Source: Propionibacteriaceae bacterium
GTDB lineage: Bacteria; Actinomycetota; Actinomycetes; Propionibacteriales; Propionibacteriaceae
Length of the DNA stretch: 9,012 nt
Assembly (NCBI GenBank): GCA_030538175.1
Contig: JAUNUL010000103.1
Location: 1-9,012 of the forward strand
Reading direction: 5' to 3'
The notes below the pieces were generated by a model. That model made no database searches. It was not told the origin of the DNA and worked only from the letters and a program-made list of their open reading frames with translations. A program made the translations under genes and the position numbers. Of this stretch, positions 1 to 6,359 are shown in pieces (within the stretch, counting starts at the first letter, position 1; each line of letters starts with the position of its first letter).

Positions 1-2
1 CC

Positions 3-47
3 AGTGGTGGAGATGGGCCCCCGCCCTCTGGTGCAGCCGGTCTGTGA
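3..47 (+). CDS. Possible C-terminal tail of an upstream protein (partial)
   Basis: The frame from base 3 is open from the window edge to a TGA at 45-47 and reads SGGDGPPPSGAAGL, a Gly/Pro-rich end of the kind often seen at protein C-termini. Only 14 codons are visible, and the other two forward frames are also open here, so this is a weak call. No function can be given. Confidence 0.2.
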   Translation, partial: SGGDGPPPSGAAGL

Positions 48-59
48 ACCTGTCACCCT

Positions 60-69
60 TGACCGGTCA
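60..69. promoter_or_regulatory. 10-bp palindrome TGACCGGTCA upstream of the first gene
   Basis: TGACCGGTCA is its own reverse complement. It lies 29 bp before the ATG at 99, and a looser inverted pair (GTGA-N5-TCAC, 44-56) sits just before it. The position would suit an operator in the promoter or 5' leader of the 99-536 gene. No regulator is identified and a 10-bp palindrome can arise by chance. Confidence 0.25.
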
Positions 70-98
70 CACCAACGAACAGCACAAGGTGAGCAACC

Positions 99-536
99 AT
101 GGAGCCAACCGACGTCGTCCTCAGCGATCTTCCGGTCGCCGAACTGATCGCCGCAATCCGCGCCCTGCCCGATTGCTGGGTGGAGAACCTCGACTATGAC
201 TTCGTCGACCAGCACGCGGAACAGGTCGATGCGTTCTTCCGCCGGGTGATCCCGCAGTTGCCTCCGGGCGAGGCATTCGAGATGGCGGAGCAATGCCAGG
301 GGCACTACGTGTTGGGGTTGTCGCACCTCGACGCCCGCAACGTGGCCGCCGACCTGTTGATCGGGAGTACGCGACGGCTCCTCGACTCGGTTGCCGACGC
401 GCTCGCCGACACCGAGTTCCTGGCGGACGGCCCCGACGCGGGTGTGTCGGCTGCGACCGTGCAGCGTCTGTTCGCTGCCGCCGACACGCTTCGCCGCATC
501 GATCTGACGATTGAGCCGCCGGACCCGGTCGCCTGA
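99..536 (+). CDS. Small protein of unknown function, predicted mostly helical
   Basis: A 145-residue protein that I do not recognise. It has no signal peptide or membrane segment, so it is probably cytoplasmic. The sequence is acidic and rich in Ala, Leu and Asp with amphipathic stretches (about residues 9-22, 35-51, 57-68, 78-107 and 117-134), suggesting an all-helical fold. Two Cys (26 and 66) are too far apart to suggest a zinc site. The ATG at 99 is supported by an AAGGTGAG ribosome-binding sequence at 86-93, so unlike several neighbours this gene has a normal leader. The next gene starts 35 bp after its stop, from its own -10 box, so the two need not be one operon. The frame has strong GC third-position bias, which supports coding. 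Confidence 0.7.
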   Translation: MEPTDVVLSDLPVAELIAAIRALPDCWVENLDYDFVDQHAEQVDAFFRRVIPQLPPGEAFEMAEQCQGHYVLGLSHLDARNVAADLLIGSTRRLLDSVADALADTEFLADGPDAGVSAATVQRLFAAADTLRRIDLTIEPPDPVA

Positions 537-559
537 CGGCCATCCCACCCGTCGGTCCC

Positions 560-571
560 TAGGATGGCTGG
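560..571 (+). promoter_or_regulatory. Leaderless-type -10 box (TAGGAT) before the acetyltransferase remnant
   Basis: TAGGAT at 560-565 fits the actinobacterial TANNNT -10 and is followed by exactly 6 bases and then GTG at 572, so transcription would begin at or next to the start codon. There is no Shine-Dalgarno sequence. No clear -35 is seen at the usual spacing (TGACGG at 534-539 is about 20 bp away). Confidence 0.5.
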
Positions 572-1116
572 GTGACGCGCATCAACGAGTTCGGTCAGCC
601 GATCGGCGACCCGGTCGACTGGTCGCCACGGGCGTGGCCGCAACCGGTGCGTCTGGTGGGCGATTGGGTACGCCTCGACCCGCTCGCACCTCGGCACGCG
701 CCCTCGGCATGCTGACGATCATGCGCGCCGACCCCGTCAACGGCACGACGGAGATCGGCGCGATCGTGTACGCCCCAGAGCTCCAACGCAGCCCCGCCAC
801 CACCGAAGCGGCCCACCTGATCGCCCGCCACGTCTTCGACGACCTCGGCTATCGACGCCTGGAATGGAAATGCGACAGCCTCAACGAACCCTCCCGTCGC
901 GCCGCCGCCCGGCTGGGCTTCATCGAGGAGGGCACGTTCCGCAACGCCATCGTCGTCAAGAACCGCTCCCGTGACACCACCTGGTTCGCACTGACCGACG
1001 ACGACTGGCCGCGTGTTCACCAGGCCCAGCGCCGCTGGCTCGACCCGGCCAACTTCGACGACGATGGGACCCAGCGCCGCACCCTGGCGGAGTCATTTGC
1101 GAGTCTGGACACATGA
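572..1116 (+). pseudogene. GNAT-family N-acetyltransferase, disrupted by an internal deletion and frameshift
   Basis: Two halves of one GNAT (RimJ/RimL-like) acetyltransferase lie in different frames. The N-terminal half starts at GTG 572, reads MTRINEFGQPIGDPVDW, continues to VRLDPLAPRHA, then goes out of frame and stops at TGA 713-715. The C-terminal half, one frame over from about 698 to TGA 1114-1116, reads ARALGMLTIM and goes on through the acetyl-CoA region (LQRSPATTEA), EWKCDSLNEPSRRAAARLGF and WLDPANF, typical of this subfamily. About 50-60 residues usually found between these parts (the acceptor-side region) are absent, so this is a deletion plus frameshift (length 3n+1), not a single-base error. 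The promoter-like TAGGAT remains. An ATG at 709 overlapping the TGA could in principle restart translation of a truncated C-terminal domain, but acetylation activity is unlikely. The downstream gene overlaps its stop by 4 bases. An assembly collapse is the main alternative. Confidence 0.75.
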
Positions 1117-1796
1117 GCGAACGACTGAAGATCTCCGATGTCCTCGCCGCCGACCTGCCTGACTGGCGGATGCTGCTGGACGCCCTGTACGCCACCTTCC
1201 AGACCGGCAGCTTCACCGCCGGGCTCGCCCTCGTGCAACGGATCACCGATCTGGCCGAGGCCGCCAACCACCATCCGGACGTGCTCCTCACCTATCCGAG
1301 GGTCGAGGTGAAGCTCTTTTCCCACGACACCGGCGGAGTCACCGACCGTGATCTCGCCCTTGCCCGCCAGATCTCCGAAGCGGCTGCCGCCGCCGGACAT
1401 GCAGCCCGCACCTCGCAGACCATCATCGAGTTCGGCCTCGACACCACGCGCACGCGGGAACAGGCCGAGTTCTGGGCCGTTGCCTGCGACAGCTCGGTGA
1501 TCGATGACGACGAGGTCGCCTGCAGCCCACGTGCACCCTCGCTGTGGTTCCAGCCGAGCGATGAGCCGCTCGCCCAGCGCTGGCACCCCGACATTTGGGT
1601 GCCCCACGATCAGGCCGAGGAGCGCGTGGCTGCCGTGCTCGCGGCTGGTGGCGTTCTTGTTGACGAAACCTACGCCCCCGCTTGGTGGGTGCTTGCGGAT
1701 CCGGACGGGAACCGCTTCTGCATCTGCACCAGCCTGGAGCGCGCCAAACCGAACTCCGATGCCCCCGGGGACACGGCCGATACCAACTCCGATTAG
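1113..1796 (+). CDS. Pterin-4a-carbinolamine dehydratase domain fused to a VOC/glyoxalase-like domain
   Basis: A 227-residue two-domain protein. Residues about 5-95 match the pterin-4a-carbinolamine dehydratase (PCD/DCoH) family. The diagnostic motif is present, with NHHPDV (52-57), Tyr61, His71 in SHDTGGVT, and Asp80. In the family, His53, His54 and His71 form the active site that dehydrates 4a-hydroxytetrahydropterin and so recycles the cofactor of aromatic amino acid hydroxylases. Residues about 103-207 form a glyoxalase/VOC-like domain ending in LADPDGNRFCIC. Its metal ligands are not obvious, so it may bind a ligand without catalysis. The tail (208-227) is polar and probably disordered. 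The ATG overlaps the preceding stop as ATGA, so translation was probably coupled to the now broken acetyltransferase. No aromatic hydroxylase is seen nearby, so the substrate is open. Confidence 0.85.
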   Translation: MSERLKISDVLAADLPDWRMLLDALYATFQTGSFTAGLALVQRITDLAEAANHHPDVLLTYPRVEVKLFSHDTGGVTDRDLALARQISEAAAAAGHAARTSQTIIEFGLDTTRTREQAEFWAVACDSSVIDDDEVACSPRAPSLWFQPSDEPLAQRWHPDIWVPHDQAEERVAAVLAAGGVLVDETYAPAWWVLADPDGNRFCICTSLERAKPNSDAPGDTADTNSD

Positions 1797-1805
1797 CTTG
1801 ACGGT
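1794..1805 (+). promoter_or_regulatory. Leaderless-type -10 box (TAGCTT) before ispE
   Basis: TAGCTT at 1794-1799 is followed by 6 bases and then the GTG start at 1806. Its TAG is also the stop codon of the upstream gene. No Shine-Dalgarno sequence is present in the 9-bp gap and no good -35 is visible, so ispE may be read from its own leaderless transcript, by readthrough, or both. Confidence 0.45.
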
Positions 1806-2834
1806 GTGTCTGAACGAGTCGATGACGTCCCTCATACGGTCCGGGTCAGGGTGCCGGCGAAGCTCAACCTCGCCCTGTGTGTCGGCCCGCTGGCGGACGA
1901 TGGCTATCACCCGCTGACCACGATCTTCCAGGCGGTCTCGCTGCATGACGAGCTGATCGCCCAGCCCGCGGCGCCGGGAGAGATCTCGGTTGCGATGTCG
2001 GGGGAGGGGACCGATTCCGTCGCCGTCGACGACTCCAACCTTGCGGTCAGGGCGGCCCGACTGCTCGCCGACAGCTATGGCGACGAGCGCTTCGGCGTCC
2101 GACTCACCGTCAAGAAGTCCATCCCGGTCGCCGGCGGCATGGCAGGCGGCTCGGCCGATGCGGCAGCGGCGTTGCTGGCGTGCTCGGTGCTGTGGGATCT
2201 GGACATCGATCCAGAGGAACTGCGTGAGTACGGTGCCCAGCTCGGCTCCGACGTTCCCTTCGCGCTCATGGGCGGCACTGCGATCGGCACCGGGCGCGGT
2301 GACAAGCTCGTGCCGGTGCTCAGCCGCGGCAGTCACCACTGGGTGCTCGCCTTCGCCGACACCGGGCTGTCCACCCCGGCGGTCTATCGGCATTTCGACC
2401 AGCTCCAGCCCGACGGCTGTGACCTGGAGATGCCCACCGAGCTGATCAATGCCCTCGCCACCGGCGACTCCGAGGAGCTCGCCCGCCACCTGCGCAACGA
2501 CTTGGCAGCCGCCGCGATCGATCTGCAGCCATCCCTGCAGGCCACCATCGATGCCGGCCTGGAATGTGGTGCCCTGGCCGCGATCGTGTCCGGGTCCGGA
2601 CCCACCGTCGCCTTCCTGTGCCGCAACGAGGAGGCCGCCGTCGCGTTGAGTGTTGCGCTCAGCGCCGAGGACGTGGCCCGTGCCGTACGCCGCGTGGTCG
2701 GCCCGGTGGCCGGAGCACGTCTGCTGTCCGGCGGCTGCCCGGGCGTACGCGCGGCTCGGCGAACGCGCAGACCGGGCGTACGCCTCGCGGGGCGAAGCCA
2801 AGATTCTCGACGTCAAGATGCCGGTCTAGGATGA
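1806..2834 (+). CDS. ispE: 4-diphosphocytidyl-2-C-methyl-D-erythritol kinase
   Basis: IspE phosphorylates 4-diphosphocytidyl-2-C-methyl-D-erythritol with ATP, the fourth step of the non-mevalonate route to IPP and DMAPP, in the cytoplasm. The GHMP-kinase fold is clear. PAKLNLALCVG (17-27) carries the substrate-contacting Lys19, DGYHPLTTIFQAVSL (32-46) is typical of IspE, the ATP loop is PVAGGMAGGSADAAAAL (107-123), GSDVPF (147-152) holds the catalytic Asp149, and GSGPTVAF (263-270) is the C-terminal GHMP motif. The start is GTG 1806, placed by the -10 box. The enzyme would normally end near GPVAGARLL (299-307, about base 2726). Here the frame continues for 35 Arg/Gly-rich residues to TGA 2832-2834, giving 342 residues against about 290-315 for most homologues. 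The extension looks non-native and overlaps a 33-bp repeat. The usual partner rsmA is not next to it in this window. Confidence 0.95.
   Translation: MSERVDDVPHTVRVRVPAKLNLALCVGPLADDGYHPLTTIFQAVSLHDELIAQPAAPGEISVAMSGEGTDSVAVDDSNLAVRAARLLADSYGDERFGVRLTVKKSIPVAGGMAGGSADAAAALLACSVLWDLDIDPEELREYGAQLGSDVPFALMGGTAIGTGRGDKLVPVLSRGSHHWVLAFADTGLSTPAVYRHFDQLQPDGCDLEMPTELINALATGDSEELARHLRNDLAAAAIDLQPSLQATIDAGLECGALAAIVSGSGPTVAFLCRNEEAAVALSVALSAEDVARAVRRVVGPVAGARLLSGGCPGVRAARRTRRPGVRLAGRSQDSRRQDAGLG
2739..2804 (+). repeat. Tandem 33-bp repeat at the ispE 3' end, possible relic of another gene's end
   Basis: CCGGGCGTACGC occurs at 2739-2750 and again at 2772-2783, exactly 33 bp (11 codons) apart, and the rest of the two units is partly similar. 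In the ispE frame this gives basic repeats starting PGVR. In the frame of the TAG at 2827-2829 it reads RAYARLGERAD then RAYASRGEAKI and ends LDVKMPV, which looks more like a natural protein C-terminus than the ispE-frame reading. It may be the surviving end of a gene that once followed ispE. I do not recognise that protein. Confidence 0.45.
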
Positions 2835-2840
2835 CGTCAT
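2827..2840 (+). promoter_or_regulatory. Leaderless-type -10 box (TAGGAT) and ATGACGTCAT palindrome at the marR start
   Basis: TAGGAT (2827-2832) is followed by 6 bases and the ATG at 2839, the same arrangement as before the acetyltransferase remnant. The perfect 10-bp palindrome ATGACGTCAT (2831-2840) overlaps both the -10 and the start codon, where a bound autorepressor would block transcription. AGGA (2828-2831) could also serve as a weak ribosome site, so leaderless translation is not certain. Confidence 0.4.
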
Positions 2841-3324
2841 GTCCGATGATGTCGACCGATTGCTTGCCGATTGGCGACGTGAGCGGCCCGACGTCGATCT
2901 GTCGCCCATGGAGGTGTTGAGCCGGGTCTCGCGCCTCAACCACCTGCTGGATCGCGCCCGCGCCGAGGTCTTCGCCGATCACGAGATCGTCGGCTGGGAG
3001 TTCGATGTGCTCGCGGCCCTGCGACGGGCGGGTGCGCCCTATGAGCTGTCGCCCGGCCGCCTGATCAAGGAGACCCTGGTCACCTCGGGCACCATGACCA
3101 ACCGCGTCGATCGGCTCGTGCGCCGCGGCTTTGTCAGCCGCTCGCCGGACCCTGCCGATCGGCGTGGGGTGTTGGTGCGCCTCACCACCGCCGGCCGCAC
3201 CGTCGTCGACGGGGCCCTGGAATCTCTCCTGCGCCAGGAAACGCAGCTGCTCGCCGGCATCAATGCTGAACAGCGGCACCAGTTGTCCGATTTGTTACGA
3301 GCCCTGATGATGCGTACTGCGTGA
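2839..3324 (+). CDS. MarR-family transcriptional regulator
   Basis: A 161-residue winged-helix regulator of the MarR type, which acts as a dimer on palindromic DNA and is usually released by small phenolic or other ligands. Residues about 26-47 form the first dimerisation helix. GWEFDVLAAL (52-61) starts the DNA-binding domain, TSGTMTNRVDRLVRRGF (82-98) is the recognition helix region, SPDPADRRGVLVRLT (102-116) is the wing with the conserved D-x-R-R, and 119-158 is the C-terminal dimer helix. The length is normal. No Cys is present, so thiol-based redox sensing of the OhrR type is unlikely. It overlaps nothing and starts 4 bp after the ispE stop. Its target is unknown. Candidates are itself, through the palindrome at its start, and the sugar dehydrogenase gene 39 bp downstream. 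Confidence 0.9.
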   Translation: MSDDVDRLLADWRRERPDVDLSPMEVLSRVSRLNHLLDRARAEVFADHEIVGWEFDVLAALRRAGAPYELSPGRLIKETLVTSGTMTNRVDRLVRRGFVSRSPDPADRRGVLVRLTTAGRTVVDGALESLLRQETQLLAGINAEQRHQLSDLLRALMMRTA

Positions 3325-3351
3325 AGCCTTCGGTGGGGCGATCGGGTTGGG

Positions 3352-3363
3352 TACCGTCAACGC
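3352..3363 (+). promoter_or_regulatory. Leaderless-type -10 box (TACCGT) before the sugar dehydrogenase gene
   Basis: TACCGT at 3352-3357 is followed by 6 bases and the ATG at 3364. No Shine-Dalgarno sequence lies between the MarR stop and this ATG. TACCGT is a weaker -10 than the TAGGAT boxes, and no -35 is evident. Confidence 0.4.
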
Positions 3364-4566
3364 ATGCGACGAACCCATCTCGCCCCCGCCGCACTCCTGA
3401 TGTCCCTCGGGCTCGCGGCCTGCAGCACCACGACCCAGCCTGATCCGGGCGTGCAACAGGCACCCACCGCCACGGCGTCGGCCAGCCCGAGCGCGACGGC
3501 CTCGCCCGAGACTGCTGCACCGGAGGTCACCGGGTTCGACGTCCGTGAGGTCGCGACCCTGTCGAACCCGTGGGCGATGGCGTTCCTGCCCGGTACCGAC
3601 CAGTTGCTCATCACGCAGAAGTCGGGCGAGCTGCTGCTGCGCGACCGGACGTCCGGGGCGACCATCACGGTTGAGGGCGCCCCGTCGGTCGTCGACGCCG
3701 GCCAGGGTGGCTTCGGCGATGTCGTCCCGGGCCCGACATTCCAGACCGACCACATGATCTATCTCAGTTGGGTGGAAGCCGGCAGCGGCGGCACCTCCGG
3801 TGCGGTCATCGGGACCGCACGATTGGACTCCGCCGGCACCACGGCCCGCCTCACCGACCTCACCGTCATCTGGCGCCAGGACAAGACGACCGGCAGCGGC
3901 CACTTCTCCCATCGGATGGTGTTCAGCCCCGACGGTCAGCACCTGTTCGTCACCTCCGGTGACAGGCAGAAGATGGAGCCGGCGCAGGATCTCTCGACCA
4001 ACCTCGGCAAGATCCTGCGGCTGAACTTCGACGGTTCACCGGCCGCTGGCAACCCCTTCGCCGATCGCGGCGGGGTCTCCGCCGAGATCTGGTCCTATGG
4101 CCACCGCAATCCGCTGGGGATCGCTTTCGATGCCGACGGCAGGCTCTGGGCTTCGGAGATGGGGCCGCAGGGTGGCGATGAGATCAACCTCATCGTCGAG
4201 GGCCGCAACTATGGCTGGCCGCGAGCATCGAACGGCTCGCACTATGGCGGGGGAGAGATCCCCGACCACGCGCCCGGTGACGGGTTCGAGGCCCCCAAGG
4301 TTTCGTGGAACCCGTCGATCTCCCCGGGTTCGCTGATGATCTATTCCGGGGACCGGTTCGCGGCCTGGCGAGGGGATGCCTTCGTTGGCGCACTGTCAGG
4401 TCAGGCCTTGATCCGCGTCGATCTGGATGGTGAGAACGCGACGAAGGCCGACGAGTGGGACATGGGCCAGCGCATCCGGGCCGTAGTCCAGGCACCCGAT
4501 GGCGGCATCTGGCTGCTCGAGGACGGGGGGAATGGGCGTCTGCTCGAGTTGATGCCCCGGAGCTAG
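3364..4566 (+). CDS. PQQ-dependent sugar dehydrogenase-family lipoprotein (aldose sugar dehydrogenase-like)
   Basis: A 400-residue exported lipoprotein. The signal peptide ends in the lipobox LGLAAC with Cys20 as the lipidated residue, followed by a low-complexity Ser/Thr/Ala/Pro linker (21-54) and a six-bladed beta-propeller domain (about 56-398) of the glucose/sorbosone dehydrogenase (YliI/Asd) type. Family signatures are NPWAMAFLPGTDQLLIT (68-84), GSGHFSHRMVFSPDG (177-191) with His180 as the candidate catalytic base, SYGHRNPLGIAFD (244-256), GPQGGDEINLI (267-277) and NYGWP (282-286). Such enzymes oxidise aldoses with PQQ outside the membrane and pass electrons to an acceptor. No pqq synthesis genes are in view, so PQQ would have to come from elsewhere or the protein may have another role. 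The start is set by the lipoprotein signal and the -10 box. Confidence 0.88.
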   Translation: MRRTHLAPAALLMSLGLAACSTTTQPDPGVQQAPTATASASPSATASPETAAPEVTGFDVREVATLSNPWAMAFLPGTDQLLITQKSGELLLRDRTSGATITVEGAPSVVDAGQGGFGDVVPGPTFQTDHMIYLSWVEAGSGGTSGAVIGTARLDSAGTTARLTDLTVIWRQDKTTGSGHFSHRMVFSPDGQHLFVTSGDRQKMEPAQDLSTNLGKILRLNFDGSPAAGNPFADRGGVSAEIWSYGHRNPLGIAFDADGRLWASEMGPQGGDEINLIVEGRNYGWPRASNGSHYGGGEIPDHAPGDGFEAPKVSWNPSISPGSLMIYSGDRFAAWRGDAFVGALSGQALIRVDLDGENATKADEWDMGQRIRAVVQAPDGGIWLLEDGGNGRLLELMPRS

Positions 4567-4593
4567 CCATCCGCTTGGTGCCCAGCGGCTGGC
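4566..4593 (+). terminator. GC-rich hairpin after the sugar dehydrogenase gene
   Basis: GCCA-t-CCGCT (4566-4575) pairs with AGCGG-c-TGGC (4584-4593): nine base pairs around one T/C mismatch and an 8-base loop, beginning at the last base of the stop codon. There is no U-tract, as is common for actinobacterial terminators. CCATCCGC is also directly repeated at 4567-4574 and 4593-4600. Confidence 0.55.
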
Positions 4594-4611
4594 CATCCGC
4601 GCGGAATTGCG

Positions 4612-4672
4612 TACGCTGACCCCGACCGACAACGGACTCCGGCAACCGGACGCCGGAGGGATGAGCGAGGAG
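4612..4672 (+). promoter_or_regulatory. Probable -10 box and ribosome-binding site of the TPR gene
   Basis: TACGCT at 4612-4617 fits the TANNNT -10, giving a leader of about 53 bases. GAGGAG at 4667-4672, four bases before the ATG at 4677, is a strong ribosome-binding site and fixes this start. No convincing -35 was found. Confidence 0.45.
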
Positions 4673-4676
4673 AACC

Positions 4677-5156
4677 ATGCCCCAGGATCCGCACCACGAC
4701 CACGAGGACATGGACGAGGTCATCGCCGCCAAGCTCGACGAGCATGTGCGCGCGGGCACTGAACACCTTGAGAATGGTGACGATGAGGCCGCGCTCAAGA
4801 GCTTCGAGGCCGCGCTGGACCTCCTGGACGAGCCGAAGGACATGTGGGTCGCGGCGACTTGGCTCTATGCCTCCATCGCGAACATCCACTTCGAAGCCGG
4901 TCGCTGGCAGGAAGCCCGGGACAACTTCACCGCCGCGTCCAACGCACCGGCCGGGTTGAGCAATGCCTATATCCAACTCCGTCGCGGCCAGGCCGAGTTC
5001 GAGCTCGGCAACATGGAGGCCGCGGCACACCACCTGCTGTTCGCCCACATGCGCGGACCGAAGGGGTTGCTCGAGGATCAGGATCCGAAATATCACGACC
5101 TCGTGACCCGGGCGCAGGCCGAGTACGAGCAGCGCGCAGCGGCCGAGAACGCCTGA
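4677..5156 (+). CDS. Tetratricopeptide-repeat protein
   Basis: A 159-residue acidic cytoplasmic protein made of TPR-like helix pairs, which usually serve as protein-binding scaffolds. Repeats can be placed at about 20-51 (AGTEHLENGDDEAALKSFE), 58-91 (LYASIANIHFEAGRWQEA) and 97-126 (LRRGQAEFELGNMEAAAHHL). The end, with LEDQDPKYHDLV (132-143), resembles a widespread single-domain TPR family whose C-terminal E-D-P-K-Y motif I recall, sometimes beside toxin genes. No toxin is near this copy. The N-terminus is His/Asp-rich (HHDHEDMDE, 6-14) and could bind metal, though this is speculative. It has its own ribosome site and sits between two hairpin terminators, so it is probably transcribed alone. 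Its partner is unknown. Confidence 0.85.
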   Translation: MPQDPHHDHEDMDEVIAAKLDEHVRAGTEHLENGDDEAALKSFEAALDLLDEPKDMWVAATWLYASIANIHFEAGRWQEARDNFTAASNAPAGLSNAYIQLRRGQAEFELGNMEAAAHHLLFAHMRGPKGLLEDQDPKYHDLVTRAQAEYEQRAAAENA

Positions 5157-5180
5157 CCGGACCAGGCTCGTCGGTCGGTC
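5155..5180. terminator. Hairpin in the convergent gap between the TPR and MFS genes
   Basis: GACC-g-GACC (5155-5163) pairs with GGTCGGTC (5173-5180): eight base pairs with one bulged G and a 9-base loop. It fills the 24-bp gap between two converging genes and reads as a hairpin from either strand, so it may act as a bidirectional terminator. There is no U-tract. Confidence 0.45.
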
Positions 5181-6359
5181 TCAATCGCGCCGCGGCATCC
5201 CCTGAGCAAGCACGACCAGCGCCAGGCACAGGAGGCCCGGCGCGACCATCGCCGGCTGGATGCCGACGGTCCCGATCAATCCACCGATGACTGCGGGGCC
5301 CGCCAGGAACGTGGCATAGCCGAATGTCACCACCATCGCGAGACCTCGCGGTCCACCCTGGTGCCCGGCGACCGCATAGACCTGCGGTGCCACCGCGCCG
5401 ATGCCGAGCCCCACGAGACCCCAGCCGGCGAGCAACACCGGCAGGGCAGTGCCGACGATGAGCAGGCCGAACCCGACGACCGCGCACGCACCGCCCGAGC
5501 GGACCACGGCCCGCCGGCCGAACCGATCGACCAGCCAATCCCCGAGCAGTCGGATCGTGACCATGGCCGACGCCGTGACCGTCAGGCCGAGCGCGCCGAC
5601 GCTGGCCGTGACCCCGGCGATGTCGGTGATCAGGATGGCCGACCAGTCGTACGCCGTCCCCTCCGCCAGCCCGAACGCCACCGCCATCGCGCCGAGCACC
5701 CACACGATCCGTGGCACCCGGCCGCCGGTGACCAGGTGTTCGGTCGTTTCCGGTGGCACCGGCGGGCACCAGAGGGCCACCGTGACCCCGGCCGCCAGGG
5801 TCGCCACTGCCGTGGTGGCGAGCGCGAGGGCGAGCAGCGCCCCCGGGCCGACGGTCAGCACCTGACCCAGGCCGAGCACGACCCCGGCCCCGCTGGCGTT
5901 GCCCAGCGACCACAGAGCATGCAGCCTGCTCATGACGGCCTTGCGGCGGGCCTGCTCCACGCGCACCGCGAACGCATTCATCGACACATCCAGCAGGCCG
6001 TTGCCGAACCCGAGCAGCGCCCCGCCGACCAGGGTGAGCGGATAGGTCGGGGAGATCCCAAACACGATCGCGCCGATCCCCAGCGGCGCGAAACCGCTCA
6101 GCGTGACCAACCGCGGTCCGACCCTCTCTGCAGCCCGGCCCCCGACCTGCATGCCGAGGATCCCGAAGAGGCTCACGACCAACAGGACCGCGGGGATCTG
6201 CAGCGGGTGGTTCAGACCGAGATGCTCCCGCAGGGTGGGCAGGGACCCGGCGTACGCACCGAGGACGAACCCGTTGGTCGCGAACGTCGCTGCGACGCAG
6301 ATGAGCGCGGCGCGCGTACCCAAGCCTGCGCCGACCCGGCCCGACCCAACGCGGCTCAC
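5181..6359 (-). CDS. MFS transporter (YbjJ-like), translationally coupled to tetR
   Basis: A major facilitator superfamily membrane protein of 392 residues with about 12 hydrophobic segments (for example 16-40, 54-72, 83-103, 108-130, 171-196, 217-236, 256-271, 291-312, 314-331 and 373-386). Motif A-type loops are GGRAAERVGPR (73-83) and GDWLVDRFGRR (273-283). LLDVSMNAFAVRVEQ (122-136), SRLHALWSLGNASG (144-157) and GLAEGTAYDWSAI (230-242) resemble the YbjJ branch of putative small-solute or drug exporters. The substrate is unknown. The best start is GTG (complement of 6357-6359), which overlaps the tetR stop as GTGA. A longer open frame to 6470 would add a non-hydrophobic stretch inside tetR. 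Translational coupling and probable shared transcription with tetR suggest the regulator controls this transporter. Confidence 0.88.
   Translation of the reverse strand: MSRVGSGRVGAGLGTRAALICVAATFATNGFVLGAYAGSLPTLREHLGLNHPLQIPAVLLVVSLFGILGMQVGGRAAERVGPRLVTLSGFAPLGIGAIVFGISPTYPLTLVGGALLGFGNGLLDVSMNAFAVRVEQARRKAVMSRLHALWSLGNASGAGVVLGLGQVLTVGPGALLALALATTAVATLAAGVTVALWCPPVPPETTEHLVTGGRVPRIVWVLGAMAVAFGLAEGTAYDWSAILITDIAGVTASVGALGLTVTASAMVTIRLLGDWLVDRFGRRAVVRSGGACAVVGFGLLIVGTALPVLLAGWGLVGLGIGAVAPQVYAVAGHQGGPRGLAMVVTFGYATFLAGPAVIGGLIGTVGIQPAMVAPGLLCLALVVLAQGMPRRD

Noticed and set aside
511..697. Extending the acetyltransferase C-terminal frame back to an ATG at 511 as one intact 201-residue protein
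   Set aside because: The 5' part of that frame is Arg-rich and unlike the family, overlaps the preceding gene, and the true N-terminus (MTRINEFGQPIGDPVDW) lies in another frame.
1017..2816. A 599-codon open frame on the minus strand, opposite the pterin dehydratase and ispE
   Set aside because: It lies antisense to two genes with clear family motifs. Long antisense frames are expected in GC-rich coding DNA, and its translation is low-complexity with no recognisable domain.
4677..5156. TPR protein as part of a toxin-immunity or defence system
   Set aside because: Similar TPR proteins can sit beside toxins, but no toxin, secretion signal or defence gene is adjacent. Both flanks have hairpin terminators.
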